A stretch of 64,000 nucleotides of DNA from Lentilactobacillus diolivorans DSM 14421 (GCF_001434255.1 NZ_AZEY01000093.1:935-64934); one strand, 5' to 3'; positions 47,067 to 56,524 are shown, numbered from the stretch's first letter. Notes: generated by a model not told the origin, from the sequence alone. Program-made: numbers and translations.

Positions 47067-49148
47067 TTATCCTTTAACAACCAATTTATCCAAATCACCA
47101 ATTAATAAGATCATTTTCGAAATAATTGTTAATTGACGAAGCCGATTATTTTTTAAAGCATCATCCTTGGCCATGATCATTGTTGCGTCGAAATAGTCAT
47201 TAATTGGATTTTCCAATGAAGCTAAGCGGTCAAAATCTTGTTCTGCGTTTAGACTATCGTAGTCATTAGCAGCTGTGCTAACAACCTTGTTTAAAGCTTT
47301 CTCTGAATCATTTTCAAACAATGATGGATCAACGGTTAAGTCATCATCCTTAAATGATCCCTTCTGAGAAATCCGAAGAACTCGAGTTAGCGATTCAATA
47401 ATGGCTTTAAAGTTATCATCATCTTTGTGACTTTGCAACATTTTACCACTGGCAATATTAAATAAAATATTCGTGTGAGATCCAGTAGTAACTGCATCTG
47501 AAATATCATACCGAATCCCAAGGTCATCAAGATATTGTTTGATACGGTCCTTGACGAAGTTGCTGACAGCGTCAATCTGAGCGGCTTGATCCAATTTAGG
47601 TGCAACATTTTCCTGATTCTGTAACTGAATAATTTGGTCTAATGTTGATCCCAAGTCAAAATTCCAATTTTTTTCAGCAACGATTCGGACAATCCCGGTT
47701 GCTTGACGACGCAGGGCATACGGGTCGTTTGAGCCACTTGGCACCATTCCGGCAGCAAAGAATGTCAGAATACTGTCAAGCTTATCGGCAATCGCTAAAA
47801 CAGCTCCCACGGCTGATTGAGGCAAATCACCATTGGCGGAAATCGGCATATAATGTTCGGCAATCGCCTTGGCAACGACAGGTGATTCGTGATTTAATAA
47901 GGCATATTTTTCGCCCATGATGCCTTGTAGCTCAGCAAATTCCCCAACCATCCCAGTTACTAAATCAAATTTGTAAATTTGAGCGGCGCGTTTCAGGTCT
48001 TTCAACTCATTATCAGAAAGACCGATTAATTTGCCAAGATAACCTGAAATAACTTGAACTCGTTGCATTTTTTCGTACATCGTCGAAATTTTGTCATGGA
48101 AACTTACCTTTTTCAAACGTTCAACGTAATCAGCGATCGTTTTCTTTTGATCCTCTTGATAGAAGAACATGGCATCTTCCAAACGAGCGGTGAGGACTTT
48201 CTCATTGCCGGCAACCACGTTCTGAATATCATAATCATTACCGTTTCTAACAGAAACAAAGTTTGGCAGGAGACTGCCCTCTTGATCGGTAACGTAGAAG
48301 AAACGCTGGTGGTCCTTCATTGATGTAATTAAGACTTCATCGGGAATTGTTAAGTATTTATCGTCAAAATTGCCCTCAAAAGCGGTTGGCCACTCAACCA
48401 AGTTATTAACTTCTTCTAATAGGTCTGGATCAAGATTGATTTTCCAGTTGTGATCGGCCGCAATTTTGTTGATCTGCTTGGTAATGATTTCTTTTCGTTT
48501 GGCAGCATCAGCAATTACAAATTGCTCAGTGAGTTTTTCTTCGTACTCATCGGCGTTGGCAAGCGAAACGTCTTTTCCTAAGAAACGGTGCCCGGATGTC
48601 ACTCGATCAGTTGTAACATCAAGAATTGAGAAGGGAATGACAGTGTCATTGAGTAAGGCAACTAACCATTTGATGGGTCGGACGTATTCGAATGAGTAAC
48701 TCCCCCATTTCATCATTGTCGGGAAAGTCATTGCGGTAATAACCTTTTTCATTCCGGGCAGAATCTCTTCCACAGGTTTGCCGGCAATATGTTTTTCAAC
48801 AAAGACGTATTGGGTTCCCTTAACATCCTTAAACGTAATATCGTCAGGTGTCGCGCCCTGTCCACGAGAAAAGCCAATCGCTGCTTTTGTCCAGTTACCG
48901 TCAGCGTCTTGAGCAATCTTTTTGGCCGGACCTTTAACGGATTGATCAATATCTGGTTGCTTGTCAGCAAGTCCCGTGATATATAATGTTAATCGCCGTG
49001 GTGTACTAAAAGTTTTAATTGCTTTAAACGAAATGCGTTGTTTTTTTAAGAAATCGCTCGCACGCTTTTTGAATTGATTAATACTTGGCGTTACCACATG
49101 AGCAGGAATTTCTTCCAAGCCGATTTCGAGTAAGAAATTGTTAGCCAT
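47067..49148 (-). CDS. glyS: Glycyl-tRNA synthetase beta subunit
   Basis: The 693-residue beta subunit of the alpha2beta2 GlyRS. It carries tRNA binding, including a C-terminal anticodon-binding region (about 580-690), and an HD-like domain. Typical N-terminus: FLLEIGLEEIPAHVV; also KWGSYSFEYVRPIKWLVAL. Its ATG overlaps the glyQ stop by one base (TAATG), giving stoichiometric coupling. It is controlled by the T-box upstream of glyQ. Confidence 0.97.
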   Translation of the reverse strand: MANNFLLEIGLEEIPAHVVTPSINQFKKRASDFLKKQRISFKAIKTFSTPRRLTLYITGLADKQPDIDQSVKGPAKKIAQDADGNWTKAAIGFSRGQGATPDDITFKDVKGTQYVFVEKHIAGKPVEEILPGMKKVITAMTFPTMMKWGSYSFEYVRPIKWLVALLNDTVIPFSILDVTTDRVTSGHRFLGKDVSLANADEYEEKLTEQFVIADAAKRKEIITKQINKIAADHNWKINLDPDLLEEVNNLVEWPTAFEGNFDDKYLTIPDEVLITSMKDHQRFFYVTDQEGSLLPNFVSVRNGNDYDIQNVVAGNEKVLTARLEDAMFFYQEDQKKTIADYVERLKKVSFHDKISTMYEKMQRVQVISGYLGKLIGLSDNELKDLKRAAQIYKFDLVTGMVGEFAELQGIMGEKYALLNHESPVVAKAIAEHYMPISANGDLPQSAVGAVLAIADKLDSILTFFAAGMVPSGSNDPYALRRQATGIVRIVAEKNWNFDLGSTLDQIIQLQNQENVAPKLDQAAQIDAVSNFVKDRIKQYLDDLGIRYDISDAVTTGSHTNILFNIASGKMLQSHKDDDNFKAIIESLTRVLRISQKGSFKDDDLTVDPSLFENDSEKALNKVVSTAANDYDSLNAEQDFDRLASLENPINDYFDATMIMAKDDALKNNRLRQLTIISKMILLIGDLDKLVVKG

Positions 49149-50074
49149 TACTTTTCCTCCTTGTCATCTTTTAATAGTTCCTGACGTTTTTTCTCATCTT
49201 TAATCAATGGGAAACCTCGACGCTTTCTGGCGGCTACAAACTCTTTGGCAACCCAACGAGCTAAATATCTAATTCTTGAGAGATAGCCGGCTCGTTCAGT
49301 TACCGAAACGGCACCACGGGCATCAAGTAAATTAAAAGTGTGACTACATTTCAAAATATAGTCGTATGCAGGATGCACTAAACGTTGCTTTAATAACCGC
49401 TTGGCTTCACGCTCATAATCGTTAAAGAAGTTGAAGAGCATCTCCTGATCACTGACTTCGAAACTATATTTTGAATGTTCATACTCTGGTTCTTTGAAGA
49501 TGTCACCATATAGAACGCCATCGCCCCACTCCAAATCAAAGACGGAGTTTACGTTTTGGATGTATGAGGACAATCGTTCCAGTCCGTAAGTGATTTCGGA
49601 AGCAACCGGATCCATTTCTAGGCCACCCACAATTTGGAAGTAGGTAAATTGTGTGATTTCCATTCCATCCAGCCAAACTTCCCAACCAACACCGGCACAC
49701 CCCATTGATGGATTTTCCCAATTATCTTCAACAAAGCGAATATCATGTTCCAGCGGGTTAATGCCAAGTTCCTTGAGACTATTCAGATAAAGTTCTTGAA
49801 TATTTTCAGGCGACGGTTTCATAATGACTTGAAATTGATGATGTTGATAAAGACGGTTTGGATTCTCACCATATCGGCCATCTGCTGGTCGCCTGGACGG
49901 TTCAACATAAGCTGCGTTCCACGGCTCGGGGCCGATTGATCGTAAAAAGGTATATGGGCTCATCGTTCCGGCACCTTTTTCGGTATCGTAGGCTTGCATC
50001 AACATGCAGCCTTGAGCCGCCCAATATTGCTGTAATCGCAAAATAATTTCTTGCACTGATAATTTTTCAGTCAT
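49148..50074 (-). CDS. glyQ: Glycyl-tRNA synthetase alpha subunit
   Basis: The 308-residue catalytic alpha subunit, class II fold. Conserved sequence includes [44 protein letters not shown] (broken here across the active site) and [19 protein letters not shown]. Start is the ATG of MTEKLSVQ with AGGAGG upstream; the 22-codon extension reads back into the T-box terminator. With glyS it charges tRNA-Gly. Confidence 0.97.
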   Translation of the reverse strand: MTEKLSVQEIILRLQQYWAAQGCMLMQAYDTEKGAGTMSPYTFLRSIGPEPWNAAYVEPSRRPADGRYGENPNRLYQHHQFQVIMKPSPENIQELYLNSLKELGINPLEHDIRFVEDNWENPSMGCAGVGWEVWLDGMEITQFTYFQIVGGLEMDPVASEITYGLERLSSYIQNVNSVFDLEWGDGVLYGDIFKEPEYEHSKYSFEVSDQEMLFNFFNDYEREAKRLLKQRLVHPAYDYILKCSHTFNLLDARGAVSVTERAGYLSRIRYLARWVAKEFVAARKRRGFPLIKDEKKRQELLKDDKEEK

Positions 50075-50098
50075 TAATCTTCCTCCTAATTTTTTCAC

Positions 50099-50152
50099 AA
50101 AAAAATCCCTATGTTTAATGCGCTCACTACAGTAAGCCACTTAAACATAGGG
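50099..50152 (-). terminator. Terminator of the glyQS T-box leader
   Basis: On the minus strand CCCTATGTTTAA pairs with TTAAACATAGGG, followed by ATTTTTTT. The 5' arm lies just after the T-box sequence, so antitermination and termination are mutually exclusive. Confidence 0.9.
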
Positions 50153-50315
50153 ACGATCAGATCGCGGTTCCACCCTACTTCTGGTATCACTACCAGCTCT
50201 TAATTATTTAGCTCAAAAAGTGCCAAATTGATTAACTGATTTTGACCAGCTCACACCTGCCTGATCTCGTTGTAAAAACCGGCTAATCTATTTCTTTTCT
50301 CAATGCTAAATTATT
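50099..50315 (-). promoter_or_regulatory. T-box riboswitch controlling glyQS
   Basis: On the minus strand the T-box consensus AGGGTGGAACCGCG is at 50176-50163. Upstream is a Stem I with GATCAG/CTGGTC around GCAGGTGTGAG. In the expected specifier position, TTTGGCACTT holds GGC at 50224-50222, a glycine codon followed by A. Uncharged tRNA-Gly(GCC) should stabilise the antiterminator and allow glyQS expression. Confidence 0.93.
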
Positions 50316-50328
50316 TAATTCAAAAATA

Positions 50329-50357
50329 ATCATAGTTGACATTAAAAAGAATGTCAA
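50329..50357 (-). promoter_or_regulatory. glyQS promoter
   Basis: On the minus strand TTGACA (50357-50352) is a perfect -35, the spacer is 17 bp and the -10 is TATGAT (50334-50329). The -35 and spacer form a 9-bp inverted repeat GTTGACATT/AATGTCAAC (50335-50358) just after recO. Confidence 0.85.
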
Positions 50358-50368
50358 CGTCATGCTGT

Positions 50369-51136
50369 TCAGATTTTGAATTTCCCCAACTGATCAATAA
50401 ACCGCTTGCTTTTGGGCGTTACACCAACGCTGCGGACATAAATTTGATCAATAACCTGCCGTAATGTCTTCTTAGTTGTGTCGTTAACTTTAATATGAGT
50501 GAGCTTACTAAGATCAACAACGGAGAACAAGCGCAGATAATAGATTGTCCGCGGGTCTAAATGTAATCGATAAGGATCTTTATCCCAATGGTTTTGGCAT
50601 AGCAAACCGCCGTATGTTTCCGAGTAATCAAATGGTAAGTCACGCCGATGACAAATTGCACAATCAACCCAATTTGGTGCGACGCCGAATGGCTTAAGCA
50701 GTTGGATTTCAAAAATGTTAGCAATAATCTCGGCATCAAATCCCTCGTTAATCAAGTTAAGCCCAACCAATAATTTATCATACCAGGCTGGGATGGGCTC
50801 ACCGTCTTGAAATGCCAGATCAATTAACGACATAATGTAGGTTGCATAGGCATTCTTGGCAATATCCTCGGCCATTGCCTGAAAATGGTCAAGCCGTTTG
50901 TCGTTAATAATGTAAGACAAACCGTTACTTTGAATATCACCGCCGTAAAGGCCATACGTGAACGGCAGGATTGCCGCACGCATTTTAAACTTTGGTCGTT
51001 TTGCCCCCCGAACCAGAAACATCTTTTTACCGAACTCACGGGTTAAAAATTTGACTAACAGGTCACGTTCACGATAGTCCTTGGTGTATAAAAGAATCCC
51101 GTTAAAATCAGCCCTATCGCCTGTTGCCACATTCAT
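50369..51136 (-). CDS. recO: DNA repair protein RecO
   Basis: A 255-residue RecO that, with RecR, loads RecA at gaps. The N-terminal OB fold is at about 1-80 (FNGILLYTKDYRERDLLV). A zinc-finger segment follows at about 150-180: DCAICHRRDLP...GLLCQNH. The C-terminal helical bundle ends KSKRFIDQLGKF. It lies downstream of era, as in most Firmicutes, and is followed by the glyQS promoter. Confidence 0.95.
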   Translation of the reverse strand: MNVATGDRADFNGILLYTKDYRERDLLVKFLTREFGKKMFLVRGAKRPKFKMRAAILPFTYGLYGGDIQSNGLSYIINDKRLDHFQAMAEDIAKNAYATYIMSLIDLAFQDGEPIPAWYDKLLVGLNLINEGFDAEIIANIFEIQLLKPFGVAPNWVDCAICHRRDLPFDYSETYGGLLCQNHWDKDPYRLHLDPRTIYYLRLFSVVDLSKLTHIKVNDTTKKTLRQVIDQIYVRSVGVTPKSKRFIDQLGKFKI

Positions 51137-51221
51137 TCCTCCTCATATTGGTAAAAAACAGCTTGGTTGCGAATTAATCAGGATTGAAGCATTGAAATTA
51201 AAAAGCACCAACTATTTATCC

Positions 51222-52127
51222 TTACATCTCATCCTTTTTACTATAACCATAGGAATTCAGTAAATTGGCTTTATCTCGCCAACGTGGTTCAATTTTGACC
51301 CATAATTCAAGAAAAACTTTGTTTCCCATCATATGCTCAATGTCTTTGCGGGCAAGCGTGCCAATTTTTTTCAGCATTGAGCCGCCCTTTCCAATCACGA
51401 TTGCCTTTTGACCATCTCTTTCAACAATAATTGTGGCTTGGATATGCAGGATGTCACGATCGTTTTTGATGTTTTCAACATAAACGGCAGTTGAATGCGG
51501 AATTTCCTGCCGCGTTAACTGCAGCACTTTTTCTCGAATCAACTCAGAGATCACAAAACGTTCAGGATGATCAGTCACCTGATCGGCAGGATAATACTGT
51601 GGACCGGTCGGCAGCTCTTTAGTAAGCGCATCGATCAACTCAGGGACATTGTTTCCCTGCAAAGCAGAGATGGGATAAACATCCTTAAACTGAAGTACAT
51701 TTTTGTATTGTTCAATAATTGCCATAATATCGTCAGGTGAAATTTCATCGATTTTATTAATAAGCAGATAAATTGGCTTGTGAACGTTTTTCAGCTGATC
51801 AATGATAAAGTTATCGCCGGCGCCGCGACGCTCTGTCGCATTAACCATGAAAAGAACGGCATCGACCTCTTTAAGCGCTGAAAGTGCAGAGGCCATCATA
51901 AAATCGCCAAGCTTATTTTGAGGCTTGTGAATCCCAGGTGTATCAATAAAAACGATTTGAGCATCCTTGGTCGTATAAACACCCTGAATTTTGTTTCGAG
52001 TTGTTTGTGCTTTGTCACTCATAATTGCAATTTTTTGGCCCACAACTCGATTTAGAAAAGTTGATTTACCAACGTTTGGTCGACCAACAATTGCTACAAA
52101 TCCTGATCGATAATTTGGATTATCCAT
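51222..52127 (-). CDS. era: GTPase Era
   Basis: A 301-residue Era. The GTPase domain has [23 protein letters not shown] and NKIDEI; the C-terminal KH domain (about 200-290) has [21 protein letters not shown]. Era binds the 3' end of 16S rRNA during 30S maturation. GGGAG precedes the ATG. It follows ybeY and dgkA, two genes linked to 16S maturation and lipid recycling. Confidence 0.97.
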   Translation of the reverse strand: MDNPNYRSGFVAIVGRPNVGKSTFLNRVVGQKIAIMSDKAQTTRNKIQGVYTTKDAQIVFIDTPGIHKPQNKLGDFMMASALSALKEVDAVLFMVNATERRGAGDNFIIDQLKNVHKPIYLLINKIDEISPDDIMAIIEQYKNVLQFKDVYPISALQGNNVPELIDALTKELPTGPQYYPADQVTDHPERFVISELIREKVLQLTRQEIPHSTAVYVENIKNDRDILHIQATIIVERDGQKAIVIGKGGSMLKKIGTLARKDIEHMMGNKVFLELWVKIEPRWRDKANLLNSYGYSKKDEM

Positions 52128-52323
52128 GATATACTCCCTTTATTTTGATAGAAACGGGGCAAAAGTTTCTGTCCCATCTTCGTTTTAATTTACGTTAACT
52201 GGGTCGCCAATTTAATTGGCACACAGCTCAACCATTCTAATTAATCATTCAGATAATTAGATCCAAAGGATACCCCAGTACTCACTTGAATTTTGGAGGG
52301 TAACATCTTGGCTTCCATCTCTT

Positions 52324-52725
52324 TTATTTGAATAACATGATTAACCTTGGTATAAAAATTAATGCGCCAATAATTGCAGCAAAAGTTGCCGACAGTAAAA
52401 CGCCACCGGCTGCGATATCTTTTGCTCGCTTTGCCATTAAATCAAAGTGATGGCCAACAATTAAATCAACCACATTTTCAATAATTGAATTCAAAACTTC
52501 AGATCCAATCACTGAGAAAAATGCCGCAAAGAGCCAGAGCCACTCATTAATTTTAATTTGAAGTACAATCCCCAAACAAAGCACAATGGCAGCGATGATG
52601 AGATCAAAGCGAAAGTTGCGTTCTTCTAGAACCAGCCGCTTGATTCCCTCCAATGCGTGTCCAAGTGATTGAAAAAATGTTTTATTCTTATCTATTTGTC
52701 GTTTATCTTTTAAGCCCATATGCAT
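52324..52725 (-). CDS. dgkA: Diacylglycerol kinase family protein
   Basis: This 133-residue membrane protein has three helices and the DgkA motifs: ALEGIKRLVLEERNFRFDL and EVLNSIIENVVDL, with the catalytic Glu in the latter. In Gram-positives this family mainly phosphorylates undecaprenol, feeding cell-wall lipid carrier recycling. It overlaps the ybeY stop by 23 bases. A start two codons later (52719) is equally possible. Confidence 0.92.
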   Translation of the reverse strand: MHMGLKDKRQIDKNKTFFQSLGHALEGIKRLVLEERNFRFDLIIAAIVLCLGIVLQIKINEWLWLFAAFFSVIGSEVLNSIIENVVDLIVGHHFDLMAKRAKDIAAGGVLLSATFAAIIGALIFIPRLIMLFK

Positions 52726-53185
52726 TTAAAATCTCTTTTTGCAACGGAAACATCACATCCGCATCAGATTTCTTCATGTGATCATAGCCATTGAGATGCA
52801 GGAAACCGTGAACAACCAAAAATCCCAGCTCACGTTCAAATGAGTGGCCTAAGTAATCTGCCTGTTCGGCAACTTTATCGACGGAAACAAAGATATCCCC
52901 AATGTTTTCAGGAATTTCTTCTTCAAGTTCTTCATCCATGAGAATTGGAAAATCATCGTCGCCCTGATCTTCAATTGCGAAACTAATCACATCCGTTGCG
53001 CGATCGACTCCTCTGTATTTTTTATTGATTTGATGGATTTCTTGGTTATTGACCAAAGTAACTGACATTTCAGTATTATCGGCTAAATGAATGTATGATC
53101 CAGCGAAGTTTAGCACATCACGGATTAACTTTTGGTCTTTTTCAGAAACACCCTTATCGGTTTTATCATAAATCTCTAAATCCAT
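52703..53185 (-). CDS. ybeY: rRNA maturation RNase YbeY
   Basis: A 160-residue metalloprotein with the diagnostic zinc motif HGFLHLNGYDH near residue 130-140. It takes part in 16S rRNA 3' processing and ribosome quality control. It lies 22 bp after phoH, the conserved PhoH-YbeY pair. The insert between about 80 and 100 (DDFPILMDEELEEEIPE) is very acidic. Confidence 0.95.
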   Translation of the reverse strand: MDLEIYDKTDKGVSEKDQKLIRDVLNFAGSYIHLADNTEMSVTLVNNQEIHQINKKYRGVDRATDVISFAIEDQGDDDFPILMDEELEEEIPENIGDIFVSVDKVAEQADYLGHSFERELGFLVVHGFLHLNGYDHMKKSDADVMFPLQKEILNAYGLKR

Positions 53186-53207
53186 TAATTATTAGTCCTC
53201 GTTTAAA

Positions 53208-54173
53208 TTATTGTCCATTATCTTCATACGCAGTAATAATCTTGGCTACAACCGGATGTCTTACCACATCCTTGGCGCTAAAGGTAACAAATTCGATTTG
53301 ATCGATATTTTGTAAAATTTTTTGTGCAGTTACCAAACCACTGGTGGCATGCTTTGGTAAATCAATTTGAGAGATGTCACCATTAACGATCATCTTTGAT
53401 CCAAAACCCAATCTGGTTAAAAACATCTTCATTTGCATGTTTGTCGTATTTTGAGCTTCATCAAGAATAACAAATGCATTGTCTAAAGTCCGACCACGCA
53501 TATAAGCCAACGGTGCAATTTCAATGACACCACGATCCATTAAACGTTCAGTGTGTTCGGCACCTAGGATCGAATGTAACGCATCGTAAATTGGCCGAAG
53601 ATACGGATCAACTTTTTCTTTAAGGTCTCCGGGTAAAAAGCCTAAACTTTCACCGGCTTCAACTGCCGGCCGAGTCAAAACAATCCTATCGACAGTCCCC
53701 TTTTTTAATGCTGCAACTGCCATAACAACCGCTAAATAAGTTTTACCGGTTCCGGCAGGTCCGATGCCAAACGCCACATCATGATGTTGTATTGCCTGAA
53801 CATATTGTCGCTGTCCGAATGTTTTAACCCGAACAGCCTTACCTTTGGCATCTTTAATCAGCACCTGATTATATAGGTCTTGGAAATAATCAAGGGTGCC
53901 GTTTTGCGCCATATTGATGGCGCTAATGAAATCGCTGCTATTAACACTAATGCCCTTTTGAATCAGTGCTAATGTATTTTCCAAAACATGAATCGCAATT
54001 TCAACCGAATCATTTTGACCAGTCACACGAAGAGAATTGCCAAACACATTAATAGAAACGCCAAGGCCCTCCTCGATAATTGTAATATATTCATCTTGAG
54101 CACCAACGATTTGCAACAATTCATTTGGATCAGATACGATAAATTCCTTTGTAATTTGTTGAGTATCAGCCAA
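53208..54173 (-). CDS. phoH: PhoH family ATPase
   Basis: A 321-residue PhoH-like protein, a P-loop NTPase related to helicase cores. Walker A is GPAGTGKTYLAVVMA, Walker B is VILDEAQNTT, and the arginine motif is in TRLGFGSKMIVNGD. An N-terminal KH-like RNA-binding segment (about 20-95) precedes it. TTG is the start, 9 bases after AGGAG; no in-frame ATG is near. It heads the phoH-ybeY-dgkA-era-recO run. Confidence 0.92.
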   Translation of the reverse strand: MADTQQITKEFIVSDPNELLQIVGAQDEYITIIEEGLGVSINVFGNSLRVTGQNDSVEIAIHVLENTLALIQKGISVNSSDFISAINMAQNGTLDYFQDLYNQVLIKDAKGKAVRVKTFGQRQYVQAIQHHDVAFGIGPAGTGKTYLAVVMAVAALKKGTVDRIVLTRPAVEAGESLGFLPGDLKEKVDPYLRPIYDALHSILGAEHTERLMDRGVIEIAPLAYMRGRTLDNAFVILDEAQNTTNMQMKMFLTRLGFGSKMIVNGDISQIDLPKHATSGLVTAQKILQNIDQIEFVTFSAKDVVRHPVVAKIITAYEDNGQ

Positions 54174-54255
54174 ATACTTGAGCTCCTTTTCATTTAGTAA
54201 TATTAATCAGATACTATCACAAAATGGGTGGTTGCTAAAGAAAACAGTGACGATC

Positions 54256-54705
54256 TTAACCTTTCAACTGTTTTTTTACAAATTGGTTCACAATATTACC
54301 ATCTGCCTTGCCCTTTAACTTTGGCATAACAGCACCCATTACTTTTCCGAAATCAGCCATTGATTCAGCACCAACTTGAGAAATTGTTTCAACCACAATC
54401 TTTTCAACTTCGTCATTAGATAGCTGTTTTGGCGCGTATTCCTCGGCAATCTTTAATTTGGCCTGTTGATCAGTGACCAGGTCTTGACGATTCGCTTTTT
54501 GAAACTCTTCAAGAGATTCTTTTTGCTGTTTAATTTCTTTCATAACAACTGTATTAATTTGATCATCAGTCAGCTTGTGATTACTACTATCAACCTCAGC
54601 GTTCATTATTTGCGATTTAAGGCCGCGAATAACACCGAGCCTTACTTTATCCCTAGCTTTCATAGCATCCTTTAAATCAGACTTTAATTGATCATAAACA
54701 CTCAT
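54256..54705 (-). CDS. yqeY: GatB/YqeY domain protein
   Basis: A 149-residue YqeY protein, like the C-terminal tRNA-binding domain of GatB. It shows SDLKDAMKARDKVRLGVIRGLKSQ and the C-terminal KAMGAVMPKLKGKADG-type helix pair. It may bind tRNA, but no free-standing role is proven. AAAGGGG precedes the ATG. It lies between rpsU and phoH, as in most Firmicutes. Confidence 0.93.
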   Translation of the reverse strand: MSVYDQLKSDLKDAMKARDKVRLGVIRGLKSQIMNAEVDSSNHKLTDDQINTVVMKEIKQQKESLEEFQKANRQDLVTDQQAKLKIAEEYAPKQLSNDEVEKIVVETISQVGAESMADFGKVMGAVMPKLKGKADGNIVNQFVKKQLKG

Positions 54706-54746
54706 CAAATTAACCCCTTTTCAATTGATAATTAAATTTTACCATT

Positions 54747-54786
54747 AAAAAAGATCAGAGACTAATAAACATTAGGCTCCGACCTC
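54747..54786 (-). terminator. Intrinsic terminator after rpsU
   Basis: On the minus strand GAGGTCGGAGCCTAATG pairs imperfectly with CATTAG-TCTCTGATC, followed by six T. It probably limits read-through from rpsU into yqeY. Confidence 0.8.
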
Positions 54787-54799
54787 TTCAAAGTTATTA

Positions 54800-54991
54800 T
54801 TAATAACGGCGTTTCTTTTTGTTATTACGCTTACGTGCTGCTTCGGACTTTAACTTACGCTTTACACTTGGTTTTTCATAAAACTCACGTTTACGATATT
54901 CCTGCAAAGTACCGCTTTTTGAAACTGTACGTTTGAAGCGTCGAAGAGCATCATCAAGAGACTCGTTTTTGCGAACGACCGTCTTTGCCAT
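54800..54991 (-). CDS. rpsU: 30S ribosomal protein S21
   Basis: A 63-residue, strongly basic S21: [19 protein letters not shown] and the C-terminal [11 protein letters not shown]. It helps mRNA base pairing with 16S rRNA on the 30S subunit. AGGGAGGG precedes the ATG. A near-consensus promoter upstream and a terminator downstream suit a highly expressed gene. Confidence 0.98.
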   Translation of the reverse strand: MAKTVVRKNESLDDALRRFKRTVSKSGTLQEYRKREFYEKPSVKRKLKSEAARKRNNKKKRRY

Positions 54992-55070
54992 ATGAAATTC
55001 CCTCCCTCCGAGCTTAAATGTAACTGTCTAAAAGCACTAAAAATGTGCATCCTAAAACGGTTCGAAATAA

Positions 55071-55099
55071 ATTATACATATTAATCGAGAATGCGTCAA
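55071..55099 (-). promoter_or_regulatory. rpsU: rpsU promoter
   Basis: On the minus strand TTGACG (55099-55094), a 17-bp spacer and TATAAT (55076-55071) give 11 of 12 consensus matches, the best promoter in the window. It lies about 80 bp before the rpsU start and is divergent from the PPDK regulator gene. Confidence 0.92.
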
Positions 55100-55170
55100 T
55101 GATTTAAGCTAAAATTGATTGAACATGTTAGAATTAATTGGTAAATTCTATTTGTGAGGAGCAAATTTAT

Positions 55171-55992
55171 ATGAAAACGCAGAACGTCTTTATCATTTCC
55201 GACTCAAGTGGGGCAACAGCTCAAACGGTTGCCCAAACGGTGGTTTCTCAATTTCCCAATTTAAAAGCTGAAATCCGGCGCTTCCCATTTATCCAAACCG
55301 ACTCAATTTTAAAGGGAATTCTAAATATTGCTAAAACTAACCATGCTATGATTTTTCATACTCTGGTAAGTGTCGATCTAAGTCAGATGGTCGAAACTTT
55401 TTGCGAAAGAAATCATATTGCTGACTTTGATTGTATTCAAACGCCAATGAATACATTGGCCAAGGTTACCGGTGAGCAGCCAGCCCATGTTCCAGGATTA
55501 ATTCACGATTTAAACGAAAACTATTTTGAGCGAATTTCGGCAATTGAATTTGCAGTTGAAAACGATGATGGTAAAAACGCAAAGGGATTGTTAGAAGCTG
55601 ACATTGTGTTGCTTGGCGTTTCCAGAACTTCCAAGACGCCGCTCTCCTTATATTTAGCAAATCAAAATCAACGGGTTGCTAACTTACCGATTGGTCCAAG
55701 CCTGCACATTCCAGAAGAATTGGCCGAAGTTAATAAGAATCGGATATTTGGACTACTTAATACACCTGAAAAATTAAGCAAAATTAGAAAACAACGGATG
55801 TTGTCCTATGGATTAAACGCGGATACACCATATTCCGATACTGATAATATCAAGAAGGAATTGGCATACGCGAAAAAATTATATAAAAAAATCGGCTGTC
55901 TGACAATTAATGTTGCGAATAAATCGATTGAAGAAACGGCAACGATTATTTTGGAAAGCTTAAATTTGGATACGACAACCTTTGAGGACTAA
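55171..55992 (+). CDS. Pyruvate, phosphate dikinase regulatory protein family
   Basis: This 273-residue protein is of the DUF299/PpsR-PDRP family, an ADP-dependent Thr kinase and Pi-dependent phosphorylase that switches PPDK or PEP synthase off and on. The P-loop-like motif LGVSRTSKTPLS is at about 146-157; FIISDSSGATAQT opens the protein. GAGGAG precedes the ATG. The target kinase gene is not in this window, so the substrate is unknown. It is one of only three genes on the plus strand. Confidence 0.92.
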   Translation: MKTQNVFIISDSSGATAQTVAQTVVSQFPNLKAEIRRFPFIQTDSILKGILNIAKTNHAMIFHTLVSVDLSQMVETFCERNHIADFDCIQTPMNTLAKVTGEQPAHVPGLIHDLNENYFERISAIEFAVENDDGKNAKGLLEADIVLLGVSRTSKTPLSLYLANQNQRVANLPIGPSLHIPEELAEVNKNRIFGLLNTPEKLSKIRKQRMLSYGLNADTPYSDTDNIKKELAYAKKLYKKIGCLTINVANKSIEETATIILESLNLDTTTFED

Positions 55993-56187
55993 CGTGTCTA
56001 ACTGAAAATCAGGGGACCAATTCAGATCAAGATAAGTAGGCGAAACCTTTTTTCGAAATTATTGTGTATTTCCGTTTGGCAATGAACACGATTAAAAATT
56101 CCGGTCAGAGAAAAGTTGACTGTATGACCGGAATTTGCCCGTTTATTGGCGCTTTTACGTGGTAATAATTGTGATTAAACAAATTCA

Positions 56188-56298
56188 GAGTGAGATAAAA
56201 GACGGGTAACTTCCAGATTACAATTGGATAGTTTGGATATGCTCCGAGTGAAATAATAGGATGATTCGGCTGTGTTCTGGAAGGGCTTTTGTCTCACT
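56188..56298 (+). repeat. Dispersed palindromic repeat, copy E
   Basis: A 111-bp copy with arms GAGTGAGATAAAAGACGG and GGGCTTTTGTCTCACT, inner AACTTCCAG against CTGGAAG. The middle GGATATGCTCCGAGTG and ATAGGATGATTCGG matches copies C and D. The linker CTTGATAATAGTCGTGATTATAA follows, but the usual family terminator is reduced to GGGTCCTTGGGACA. Confidence 0.8.
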
Positions 56299-56371
56299 TT
56301 TTTTCTTGATAATAGTCGTGATTATAAGAAACGGGTCCTTGGGACATAAGTCGATAAAATAGTTATTTTTT

Positions 56372-56419
56372 AAAACCCCGTCAAATCAGTGCTTTTGTAA
56401 ACTGATTTGACGGGGTTTT
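56372..56419. terminator. Bidirectional terminator after nfo
   Basis: A perfect 19-bp stem AAAACCCCGTCAAATCAGT with its complement, loop GCTTTTGTAA, and A/T runs on both sides. It ends the minus-strand nfo transcript and protects it from plus-strand read-through. Confidence 0.9.
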
Positions 56420-56524
56420 ACTTTAAAATTAAGATGCCATACACTTTTATTCATTTGTAATTCTTGTGCCAAAACCAGAAAATATTATCAAAAAGTGTCC
56501 CTTGTCGCTCTTAAGCACATTGGA

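Larger units (their letters stand above)
55993..56524. other. Intergenic region after the PPDK regulator
   Basis: This 532-bp gap holds a hairpin ATTCCGGTCA/TGACCGGAAT (about 56096-56135), a linker-like TAATAATTGTGATTA (about 56163-56177), repeat copy E and a perfect terminator (56372-56419). I see no open frame with a start and Shine-Dalgarno, and the last 100 bp hold nothing I recognise. Confidence 0.5.

Noticed and set aside
48054-48323. Plus-strand open frames opposite glyS
   Set aside because: Reverse-strand shadows of an essential, fully conserved gene.
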